This document shows, in pieces, positions 50,838 to 57,946 of a stretch of DNA of 64,000 bases (positions within the stretch are counted from its first letter, which is position 1; every line of letters begins with the position of its first letter). Source of the DNA: Faecalibacterium sp. CAG:1138 (GTDB lineage Bacteria; Bacillota; Clostridia; Christensenellales; CAG-917). Both the position numbers and the translations under genes were made by a program. The notes under the pieces were generated by a model, which saw nothing but the letters and a program-made list of their open reading frames with translations, ran no database searches and was not told the origin of the DNA. The stretch is taken from the NCBI GenBank assembly GCA_000434675.1, contig HF988646.1:1-64000 (forward strand), given 5' to 3'.

Positions 50838-53222
50838 ATGCTTCAAGTTAAAAAAAGGGATAACAACGTAGTACCGTTTGATCTTTCCAAGATCGAAAAC
50901 GCCATTGAAAAGGCGTTTATTGCCGTTGGCAAATGCTACACCAAGGATATTATCGAGCTTTTAAGTCTGAAGGTTACCGCGGCGGTTTCCGACAAAGTGT
51001 CGGACGGAGTGGTTTCCGTCGAAGACGTGCAGGACAGCGTCGAAGTGGTGCTCATTCAGGCCAGCTACGTGGACGTTGCGAAAGCGTACATTCTGTATCG
51101 TAAGAATCACGAAAAAATGCGCAACATGTCCTCCACCGTGCTTGACTACAAGGCCACGGTCGGCAACTATCTTAAAATCAACGACTGGCGCGTGAAGGAG
51201 AACTCCACCGTTACCTATTCTGTCGGCGGACTTATCCTTTCCAACAGCGGCGCGATCACCGCCAACTACTGGCTTTCCGAAATCTACGACGAAGAAATCG
51301 AAAAGGCTCATCGCAACGCGGATATCCATATCCACGACCTCAGCATGCTCACGGGTTATTGTGCCGGTTGGTCCTTGAAACAGCTTATTATGGAAGGTCT
51401 GGGCGGCGTGCCGGGCAAAATCACCAGCTCTCCTGCCGGCCACCTCAGCACTCTCTGCAATCAGATGGTCAACTTCCTCGGCATCATGCAGAACGAATGG
51501 GCAGGCGCGCAGGCGTTCAGCTCCTTCGACACCTATCTTGCGCCGTTCGTCAAGGTTGACAACCTCTCCTACAAAGAGGTCAAGCAGTGCATCCAGAGCT
51601 TCATTTACGGTGTAAACACTCCGTCCAGATGGGGCACGCAGGCGCCGTTCACCAACATCACTTTGGACTGGGTAGTTCCAAACGATTTGGCCGAGCTTAA
51701 CGCCATTGTCGGCGGCAAAGAACTTGATTTCAAGTACAAGGATTGCCAAAAAGAAATGGCCATGGTCAACAAGGCGTTCATCGAAATTATGATCGAAGGC
51801 GACGCCAACGGCCGCGGCTTCCAGTATCCTATCCCGACCTATTCCATCACCAGGGATTTCGACTGGTCAGAAACCGAAAACAACAAACTTCTCTTCGAAA
51901 TGACCGCAAAATACGGCACCCCGTATTTCAGCAATTACATCAACAGCGATATGGAGCCGTCGGACGTCAGGTCCATGTGCTGCAGATTGCGTCTGGATCT
52001 TAGGGAACTGAGGAAAAAATCGGGCGGCTTCTTCGGAAGCGGCGAAAGCACGGGTTCCGTGGGCGTCGTAACCATAAATATGCCGAGGATCGCGTATCTT
52101 TCCAAGGACGAAAACGAATTTTTCGAGCGCCTTGAAAAGCTGATGAATTTGTCCGCAAGAAGCCTGAAAATCAAACGTAACGTCATTTCCAAGCTTTTGG
52201 AAGAAGGCTTGTATCCGTACACCAAACGTTATCTCGGCACCTTCAACAATCACTTTTCCACCATCGGCCTTGTGGGCATGAACGAAGCGTGCCTCAACGC
52301 AAAATGGCTGGGCGTCGATCTCACGCACAAAGAAGCGCAGGAATTCACCAAAAAGACGCTCAACTTCATGCGTAACAAGCTCAGCGACTATCAGGAAGAG
52401 TACGGCGACCTCTACAACCTCGAGGCCACCCCTGCCGAAAGCACTTCCTACCGTCTGGCGAAACACGACAGAAAGTACTATCCGGACATCATCACCGCCA
52501 CCAACAGTAAGGATCAGGCTCCGTACTACACCAACAGCTCGCACCTGCCTGTAGGCTACACCGCAGACATCTTCGAGGCCCTGGACATTCAGGACGAACT
52601 TCAGACTCTCTACACCTCCGGCACCGTTTTCCATGCGTTCTTGGGGCAAAAGCTCTCCGACTGGAAAGCCGCGGCAAACCTGGTCAGGAAGATTGCCGAA
52701 AACTACAAGCTTCCTTATTACACCATGAGCCCTACCTATTCCGTATGTCAGGAACACGGTTATCTCGAAGGCGAAGTTTACAAATGCCCGAAATGCGGCC
52801 GCACCACCGAGGTTTACAGCCGTATCACCGGCTACTATCGTCCGGTTCAGAACTGGAACGACGGCAAGCTTGAAGAGTTCCACGCCAGAAAGACCTACGA
52901 CATCGCCAACAGCCACCTCAAATCCGAGTGCCGCGTAAAGGCGGAAGACGTCAAAAAACCGGAAAAAGCGCAAGTTAAAGAGCTTCTGCTTTTCACCACC
53001 AAAACTTGCCCTAACTGCAAGATGGCCAAAGCAATGCTTCAAAAAGCAGGAATAACCTACACGTCCGTCGACGCGCAGGACGAAAAGGAAGTAACGTTGA
53101 GCTACGGCGTCAAAAAGGCTCCGACGCTGCTCGTTCCTAACGGCGACGGCTTCGACGTCTACGACAACGCCAGCGAAATCAAAAAATTCATCGAAAAACA
53201 AGGAGCGACCGTAAATGCATGA
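50838..53222 (+). CDS. nrdD: Class III (anaerobic) ribonucleotide reductase fused to a thioredoxin-like domain
   Basis: The 794-residue enzyme makes deoxynucleotides from NTPs by a glycyl radical. Domains: an N-terminal ATP-cone (residues 1-90), the barrel with HIHDLSMLTGYCAGWSL and DVRSMCCRLRL, a zinc site CQEHG and CPKCG, and the glycyl radical loop SRITGYYRP (Gly665). After a short linker a redoxin domain follows, with LLFTTKTCPNCKMAKAML (CPNC at 724-727) and the cis-Pro in KKAPTLLV. No nrdG activase follows. The fused redoxin and the flavoprotein next door suggest reduction by a dithiol system rather than formate. AAAGGAGG precedes the ATG. Confidence 0.95.
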   Translation: MLQVKKRDNNVVPFDLSKIENAIEKAFIAVGKCYTKDIIELLSLKVTAAVSDKVSDGVVSVEDVQDSVEVVLIQASYVDVAKAYILYRKNHEKMRNMSSTVLDYKATVGNYLKINDWRVKENSTVTYSVGGLILSNSGAITANYWLSEIYDEEIEKAHRNADIHIHDLSMLTGYCAGWSLKQLIMEGLGGVPGKITSSPAGHLSTLCNQMVNFLGIMQNEWAGAQAFSSFDTYLAPFVKVDNLSYKEVKQCIQSFIYGVNTPSRWGTQAPFTNITLDWVVPNDLAELNAIVGGKELDFKYKDCQKEMAMVNKAFIEIMIEGDANGRGFQYPIPTYSITRDFDWSETENNKLLFEMTAKYGTPYFSNYINSDMEPSDVRSMCCRLRLDLRELRKKSGGFFGSGESTGSVGVVTINMPRIAYLSKDENEFFERLEKLMNLSARSLKIKRNVISKLLEEGLYPYTKRYLGTFNNHFSTIGLVGMNEACLNAKWLGVDLTHKEAQEFTKKTLNFMRNKLSDYQEEYGDLYNLEATPAESTSYRLAKHDRKYYPDIITATNSKDQAPYYTNSSHLPVGYTADIFEALDIQDELQTLYTSGTVFHAFLGQKLSDWKAAANLVRKIAENYKLPYYTMSPTYSVCQEHGYLEGEVYKCPKCGRTTEVYSRITGYYRPVQNWNDGKLEEFHARKTYDIANSHLKSECRVKAEDVKKPEKAQVKELLLFTTKTCPNCKMAKAMLQKAGITYTSVDAQDEKEVTLSYGVKKAPTLLVPNGDGFDVYDNASEIKKFIEKQGATVNA

Positions 53223-54156
53223 CGTCATAGTTATCGGCGCAGGCGTGGCAGGCATGACTGCCGCGCTCAACGTCCTCAGGGGCGGGAAAAGCGTTTTGGT
53301 TTTGGAATCCGAAAGCTTCGGCGGGCAGGTAAGCTTTTCGCCGAGGGTGGAGAACGTACCTTCCATAAAACAAATTTCCGGTTCGGAATTTGCCGACAAT
53401 CTTTTTGAACAGATCACCGACCTCGGCGCCGACGTAGAGCTGGAAAAGGTGCTTAAAGTGGAAAAACAGGAAGATAAAACCTTCGTTGTGACAACCGACT
53501 ACGGCACCCACACCGCAAAAGCCGTCATCTTGGCAACCGGCGTGAAGCATCGTCACATCGGGGTAGAGAGGGAACTCGACCTCGTCGGGCACGGCGTAAG
53601 CTATTGCGCTGTTTGCGACGGAGCGTTTTACGAGGGCGAAGAAGTGGCGCTCATCGGCGACGCAAACCCCGCTCTTCAGTACAGCCTTCTTCTTTCCAAC
53701 TATTGCAAAAAGGTTTATGTTCTGACTCTGTTCGACAAGTTCTTTGCGGACAAAATTCTGGTGGACAGGCTTCGTGAGCGCGACAACGTCGAAATTCATC
53801 ACAACCTCTCTTTGCAGGAGTTTTTGGGCGAAGAGGAGCTCACCGGCATACGCCTTAAAAACACCAAGGACGGCACGGACTTTATGGTTCGTTGCAAAGG
53901 TTGCTTCATCTGCATAGGGCAGGTACCGGACAACAAGGCGTTTGAAAACATAGTGGATTTGGACAGGGCAGGCTACATCGTTTCCGACGAAAGCTGCACC
54001 ACCAAAACCGACGGCGTGTTCGTTGCGGGCGACTGCCGCACCAAAAAAATGCGTCAGATCACCACTGCCGCGGCCGACGGCGCAACGGCGGGGGTTTTTG
54101 TGCCCGACGGCGCAACGGCGGCGTTTCTGGCCAATGGCTACATCGACACTTTGTAA
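53215..54156 (+). CDS. Thioredoxin-reductase-like flavoprotein lacking NADPH motifs
   Basis: The 313-residue protein has FAD loops (VIGAGVAGM; VFVAGDCRT) and the redox pair CAVC (131-134) of low-Mr thioredoxin reductases. The NADPH domain is altered: the GxGxxA loop reads IGDANPALQ, and the HRRxxxR segment reads LTLFDKFFADK. Clostridial ferredoxin-dependent flavin thioredoxin reductases show just such losses, so ferredoxin could be the donor here. The last 30 residues hold an in-frame 10-residue duplication (DGATAGVFVP / DGATAAFLAN). It overlaps nrdD by eight bases and presumably re-reduces the NrdD redoxin domain. Confidence 0.88.
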   Translation: MHDVIVIGAGVAGMTAALNVLRGGKSVLVLESESFGGQVSFSPRVENVPSIKQISGSEFADNLFEQITDLGADVELEKVLKVEKQEDKTFVVTTDYGTHTAKAVILATGVKHRHIGVERELDLVGHGVSYCAVCDGAFYEGEEVALIGDANPALQYSLLLSNYCKKVYVLTLFDKFFADKILVDRLRERDNVEIHHNLSLQEFLGEEELTGIRLKNTKDGTDFMVRCKGCFICIGQVPDNKAFENIVDLDRAGYIVSDESCTTKTDGVFVAGDCRTKKMRQITTAAADGATAGVFVPDGATAAFLANGYIDTL

Positions 54157-54165
54157 AAGTATAAG

Positions 54166-54193
54166 TCAGACAGCGTTTTGCTGTCTGATTTTA
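54166..54193 (+). terminator. Terminator of the nrdD operon
   Basis: TCAGACAGC / GCTGTCTGA form a 9-bp stem around TTTT(T), followed by TTTTA. Confidence 0.88.
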
Positions 54194-54221
54194 TATTATC
54201 CCCAAAATTCCCCCTCTCGGA

Positions 54222-54250
54222 TTGACTTTTCGCCCCCGCCGTGTTAATCT
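54222..54250 (+). promoter_or_regulatory. Promoter of the ATP-grasp pair
   Basis: TTGACT, 17 bases and TAATCT, 29 bases before the start. Confidence 0.65.
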
Positions 54251-54278
54251 ATAACTATCAATTTTTTCGAGGCGCAAA

Positions 54279-55145
54279 ATGAAGTGCTGGCTTGTTGTAA
54301 ACGGCTTTTTGAATTCCAAAAAGTTTGAAGAAATATACGGTTTTTTATGCCGCAGCGGCAAAAAACTGGGCATAGACGTTGAGGTGAAAACGGGCGCCGA
54401 TATTTTTTGCGGCGTAAACGAAGGCTTTTCGTCGTTTTCGCTTCCCGATTTCGTGCTTTTCTGGGACAAGGACGCGTACACCGCAAAGCGACTGGAAGAG
54501 GCGGGTTTACGCCTTTTCAATTCGGCCGCAAGCGTTGAGCTTTGCGACAACAAGTGCCTGACGGCTATGGCGCTTCGCGGCAAAGTGAAAACGCCCGAAA
54601 CCTTTATAGCTCCGAAAACCTTCGAGGGCGTCGGCTTTAGCAATCTGACTTTTTTGGATAAAGCCGCCAAAAAGCTCGGCTATCCGATGGTTGTGAAGGA
54701 AGCGTACGGCTCGTTCGGCAAACAGGTTTATCTCGTCCGAAACCGCGCCGAGGCGGAAACGCTGGTGAAGAGCTTTGGCGCAAAGGATTTTCTGATGCAA
54801 AAGTTCGTCGAAACCAGCTGCGGCCGCGACGTAAGGATAAACGTCGTAGGGGAAAAGGTGGTTTCCGCGATGTATCGCCACAACGAAAACGATTTCCGCT
54901 CCAACGTAACAAACGGCGGCAAGGCCGAAAACTACCTGCCGACCGAGGAGCAAAAGACTGCGGCCATTGCCGCGGCAAAGGCTCTGGGGCTTGACTTTTG
55001 CGGCGTGGACGTGCTTTTCGGCGAGGGCGGCGAACCCGTGATTGCGGAGGTCAATTCCAACCCGCATTTCAAGTCCACGTTCGACTGCACGGGCATAGAT
55101 ATGAGCGAGCAGATTCTGTCTTACGTCAAGGAGCAACTAAAGTGA
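54279..55145 (+). CDS. ATP-grasp ligase, RimK-like (first of two)
   Basis: The 288-residue protein has the ATP-grasp fold: a pre-ATP domain (KCWLVVNGFL), a phosphate-clamping loop VVKEAYGSFGKQVYLV, MQKFVETSCGRDVRINVVG and the metal-binding end VIAEVNSNPHFKST (Glu and Asn as Mg ligands). RimK-like ligases join amino acids to proteins or peptides. The gene leads a two-gene operon with a paralogue overlapping by four bases (GTGA). No candidate substrate peptide is evident apart from the short ORF after the pair. No strong ribosome site precedes it: GAGG is present 10 bases upstream. Confidence 0.85.
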   Translation: MKCWLVVNGFLNSKKFEEIYGFLCRSGKKLGIDVEVKTGADIFCGVNEGFSSFSLPDFVLFWDKDAYTAKRLEEAGLRLFNSAASVELCDNKCLTAMALRGKVKTPETFIAPKTFEGVGFSNLTFLDKAAKKLGYPMVVKEAYGSFGKQVYLVRNRAEAETLVKSFGAKDFLMQKFVETSCGRDVRINVVGEKVVSAMYRHNENDFRSNVTNGGKAENYLPTEEQKTAAIAAAKALGLDFCGVDVLFGEGGEPVIAEVNSNPHFKSTFDCTGIDMSEQILSYVKEQLK

Positions 55146-55936
55146 AAGGACTTTTGATATACGACGCCGTGGGTTTTGCGCGCAATTCCTGGTTTGCCAA
55201 AAGACTTGAACAAGCCTGCAAAAAACAGGGTTTAGATTTAAATTTGTGCGTTTTAACGTCCGAAACAGTGCATTTGCCGCTTGTTCCCGATTTCGCGGCA
55301 GTGCGGGTGGCAAACCCCGCTCTTACTAAAAAACTTGAGGACGCAGGCGTCAGAACCTTCAACAATTATAAAACCTCTTTCGTCGCCAACGACAAGTGGA
55401 AGACCTATCTTTTCTTGAAGGAAAACGGTTTTCGCGTTATGGAAACAGAGGAGGGTTTTTCCGAAAAATTGCCGTTCCCGTACGTTTTGAAAAGCGTGGA
55501 CGGCCACGGCGGAAGCGAAGTGTTTCTCGTCAAAACGAAAGAGGAGAAAAACAAGCTTAAGGCGGAATATTCTTCGGGCAGACGGTTTGTGAGTCAAAAG
55601 CTTTGCTCAAGCCCCGGCCGCGACCTCAGGGTTTACGTTTTGGGCGGCAAGGTGCTTGCCGGCGCGATGAGAAGTTCTGCTTCCGATTTTCGGAGCAACT
55701 ATTCTTTGGGCGGCACGGCCGAAATCGTTCAGGTTCCGCAAAATATCGCATTCTCTGCCGAGCGGATAGCCGCCAAGCTTCAAAGCGATTTCGTGGGCGT
55801 CGATTTTATATTTGACGGCGACGATGCCGTAGTCAACGAAGTTGAGGACGTAGTCGGCACCCGAATGCTTTACGCCCTTACCGACCTTGACGCCGCGGAA
55901 GAATACGCAAAATATATTGCCAAAAATCTGAAATAG
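55142..55936 (+). CDS. ATP-grasp ligase, RimK-like (second of two)
   Basis: The 264-residue paralogue starts at a GTG overlapping the previous stop, with AAGGAG in the preceding gene. It has VLKSVDGHGGSEVFLV, QKLCSSPGRDLRVYVLGG and VNEVEDVVGTRML, in which the usual Asn of the ExN metal site is Glu. It is only about 25-30 percent similar by eye to its neighbour but has the same layout, including DFRSN(Y/V) before the last domain. It might form a heterodimer with it or act in sequence. An extension to 54998 is rejected. Confidence 0.83.
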   Translation: MKGLLIYDAVGFARNSWFAKRLEQACKKQGLDLNLCVLTSETVHLPLVPDFAAVRVANPALTKKLEDAGVRTFNNYKTSFVANDKWKTYLFLKENGFRVMETEEGFSEKLPFPYVLKSVDGHGGSEVFLVKTKEEKNKLKAEYSSGRRFVSQKLCSSPGRDLRVYVLGGKVLAGAMRSSASDFRSNYSLGGTAEIVQVPQNIAFSAERIAAKLQSDFVGVDFIFDGDDAVVNEVEDVVGTRMLYALTDLDAAEEYAKYIAKNLK

Positions 55937-55953
55937 GATTTATAAGGAGAAAT

Positions 55954-56037
55954 ATGAAACGCTGCATTGCATTTGCCGATGCAGCCGCAAAATCCGAAGT
56001 GATGGGACCTACCGAAACTTTGCTTTTTGGAAAATAG
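55954..56037 (+). CDS. 27-residue ORF after the ATP-grasp pair
   Basis: ATG 55954 follows AAGGAG by 6 bases and encodes MKRCIAFADAAAKSEVMGPT followed by ETLLFGK, ending at TAG 56035-56037. It overlaps a second frame coding for a membrane helix (56027-56173). It may be a genuine peptide, possibly a ligase substrate given its place, or the first part of a frameshifted small membrane protein. Confidence 0.35.
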   Translation: MKRCIAFADAAAKSEVMGPTETLLFGK

Positions 56038-56173
56038 CTCCCACAAAACGGCCGACAACCTCAAAACATTGCAAACGATGTTCATCGTTTCCACAAGTTT
56101 GCTGTCACTTTTCGTCATTGCGCTTGCCGTAGTTCTCATCGTCCGGAAACGCCGCGGTCATCTCGCCGCCTAA
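56027..56173 (+). other. Frame encoding a single membrane helix, possibly part of a broken gene
   Basis: From a possible TTG start at 56027 this frame gives ENSSHKTADNLKTLQTMFIV, a long hydrophobic helix (STSLLSLFVIALAVVLIV) and a basic end RKRRGHLAA. A single helix with a basic tail resembles a tail-anchored protein. No ribosome site precedes the TTG, so it may be the remainder of a gene whose first part is the ORF at 55954. Confidence 0.3.
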
Positions 56174-56185
56174 CCCAACCAACCC

Positions 56186-56214
56186 AAAAAGCGAACCCTC
56201 CGGTTCGCTTTTTT
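56186..56214. terminator. Terminator
   Basis: AAAAAGCGAACC / GGTTCGCTTTTTT form a strong stem, closing the ATP-grasp region. Confidence 0.92.
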
Positions 56215-56253
56215 ATTTTGTCTTTGTTTTGTTTCAAGTCCGTTGCCTACAAA

Positions 56254-56284
56254 AAAAGACAATGCTGTCGCATTGTCTTTATTT
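56254..56284. terminator. Second terminator-like hairpin
   Basis: AAAGACAATGC / GCATTGTCTTT around TGTC, with A and T runs on its sides. Base composition changes after this point. Confidence 0.75.
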
Positions 56285-56363
56285 TGTAAACAAACAACAA
56301 AAAGGAGCGTCTTTTTATGCCGAAAAGGGGGCAGGCGTCCACGGGGAATTGAACTTGAATATG

Positions 56364-56392
56364 TTGATTTTTGACGAATAATTTGGTATAAT
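56364..56392 (+). promoter_or_regulatory. Promoter of the HEPN-NTase cassette
   Basis: TTGATT, 17 bases and TATAAT, 27 bases before the start. Confidence 0.8.
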
Positions 56393-56419
56393 AATAAAAA
56401 ATGCGAAGAGGTAAAAATA

Positions 56420-57196
56420 TTGTTTAACGATTTAGATTTCAAAAAAATATTTCCTCTAATGACTTTTGAAAGCGGCGAAGAAGAAACGTGCAGAAAGTAT
56501 ATGGAAACGAGAGGAATATATCTTTATAAGCAAGTTTATGATGCGTTAGCTACTTGGATGCCTAATGTTAAAGAAATCAAATATAAACAATTTTCAAATT
56601 TGATTCGATACGATAAGGGAATAAGGGATAAACTATATATTTATCTTGCTGCGGCGGAAGAATATCTGCGCAATATTATATTTGAAGAATTAGAAATAGA
56701 TAATCGTCCCCAAGACAGTACTAAAATTAAACTTAATATTAGTGATTTAAGGACAAGAACTGTAGAGGAGCGAAATGAAGAATCGAATTTATATTATTAC
56801 TCTTACGCAAAGAATTTTGATTTTGGACTGATTGAGAAAGTCTTTCAAAAGTTCAAACTTGCCGAAAAGTATGGCTTGATTCAATCGGATATTAAAGAAG
56901 TTCGGAAATTATTGAGAAACAAAGTAATGCATCATAGCATGTTACTGTTATCTTGTTTTACGGATCGACAAGACATAGAAAAAGAAATAAAAACACTTGA
57001 AAAAGGCGTAGAAGCGTTGTATAGATTATTGCCAACATTAGAGCTTCGTGAAGGTTCGTCAGTTGATGGTCGCATTAGCGGCGGTTTAACGCAGGCAATT
57101 AACAAAAGCAATTATCCTGATGGAGATATTATGAAAAAGCCGTATGATAACATAATTTGTTTACACAAGTTCAAAGACGGGAGATTTATATTATAA
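56420..57196 (+). CDS. HEPN-domain protein, Abi_2-like
   Basis: The 258-residue helical protein resembles abortive-infection proteins of the Abi_2 (AbiD/AbiF) type: YDKGIRDKLYIYLAAAEEYL matches the family's helix of DxxLRxxLxxxxExxE form, and VRKLLRNKVMHHSMLLL carries the HEPN motif RxxxxH (Arg166, His171), comparable to the RNxxAHH of Abi_2. HEPN proteins of this kind are usually RNases or RNA-binding toxins. The tyrosine that is AMPylated in HepT (RxxxxHxY) is absent. TTG start with GAAGAGG upstream. Codons are A/T-rich, unlike the core genes. It overlaps the nucleotidyltransferase gene by one base. Family placement is by motif, not by search. Confidence 0.7.
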   Translation: MFNDLDFKKIFPLMTFESGEEETCRKYMETRGIYLYKQVYDALATWMPNVKEIKYKQFSNLIRYDKGIRDKLYIYLAAAEEYLRNIIFEELEIDNRPQDSTKIKLNISDLRTRTVEERNEESNLYYYSYAKNFDFGLIEKVFQKFKLAEKYGLIQSDIKEVRKLLRNKVMHHSMLLLSCFTDRQDIEKEIKTLEKGVEALYRLLPTLELREGSSVDGRISGGLTQAINKSNYPDGDIMKKPYDNIICLHKFKDGRFIL

Positions 57197-57855
57197 TGGA
57201 ATATTTACATAGGAAAGACAAAAAGAAAACTTCAGCGCGAGAAGATTTTGAGAAAAGATTATTGCCGAAAGTGAGAGAATATTTGCGGAAAGATTTCGGT
57301 AAAAAGAAATGGGTGTTTAATGAATCCCTTGTCGGTAGTACAAAACGCAATTTAGTCTTGGTTGGGAACGAAGGCTTTGATATGGATTACCAATTACGGT
57401 TCGATTGTATTCCAGATAAATACTTAAAAGATGCCAAAGCTATGAAAGAATTGTTTCGAAATTATTTAAATAAAGCAAAGAAAGAACTCGGAATAGCCTT
57501 GACAGATTGCGAAGATTCTACACATGTGCTTACGATGAAGAAAATAGTTAATACAAAAGTTGATTATTCGTATGATATAGCAATTTTACGATTAAATGAA
57601 TGCGGACAATATGTAATTTTGAAGAATGAAAAGCAAGGCAGACAAGATGATTATCATTATGTACCGTTACCTGATTGTGGAGATTTTAACGAACGGTATA
57701 AAAAAGTGAAAACTCAAGAAGCGTGGGCGTTGTTACGTGATAAATATAAAGTTAAAAAAGGAAAATATCAATACACAAATCAAGATGATAGACCTGCTTC
57801 ATTTTCATTACTGGGACAGGCGGTAAATGAAGTTATACAGAAATTAGAACTGTGA
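57196..57855 (+). CDS. Nucleotidyltransferase-fold protein paired with HEPN
   Basis: The 219-residue protein has the polymerase-beta-type motif VGSTKRNLVLVGNEGFDMDY: Gly47-Ser48 and the metal pair Asp62 and Asp64; a third acid is probably in KVDYSYDIAIL (Asp123 or Asp127). All catalytic residues seem intact. It is larger than minimal MntA antitoxins, with a charged N-terminal helix and a C-terminal helical region. Overlap TAATG with the HEPN gene implies coupling. It may modify the HEPN protein, tRNA, or make a signal nucleotide. The ATG is at 57196; an upstream in-frame ATG at 57157 is inside the HEPN gene. The stop is at 57853-57855. Confidence 0.7.
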   Translation: MEYLHRKDKKKTSAREDFEKRLLPKVREYLRKDFGKKKWVFNESLVGSTKRNLVLVGNEGFDMDYQLRFDCIPDKYLKDAKAMKELFRNYLNKAKKELGIALTDCEDSTHVLTMKKIVNTKVDYSYDIAILRLNECGQYVILKNEKQGRQDDYHYVPLPDCGDFNERYKKVKTQEAWALLRDKYKVKKGKYQYTNQDDRPASFSLLGQAVNEVIQKLEL

Positions 57856-57946
57856 GAAGTTAAACAAAGGAGATTATCGTGCAAAAATCCTTTTTGTGCA
57901 ATCGTTAAAGGCTTGCGACTTTTCAAAGCGAGTGAAGAACAAATCC

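Noticed and set aside
51867..53417. 516-residue minus-strand ORF opposite nrdD
   Set aside because: Antisense shadow of nrdD and the reductase gene, which have full motifs; no promoter or ribosome site seen.
53215..54156. Expected NrdG activase after nrdD
   Set aside because: The gene has FAD loops and CAVC of thioredoxin reductases and no radical-SAM CxxxCxxC, so it is not NrdG.
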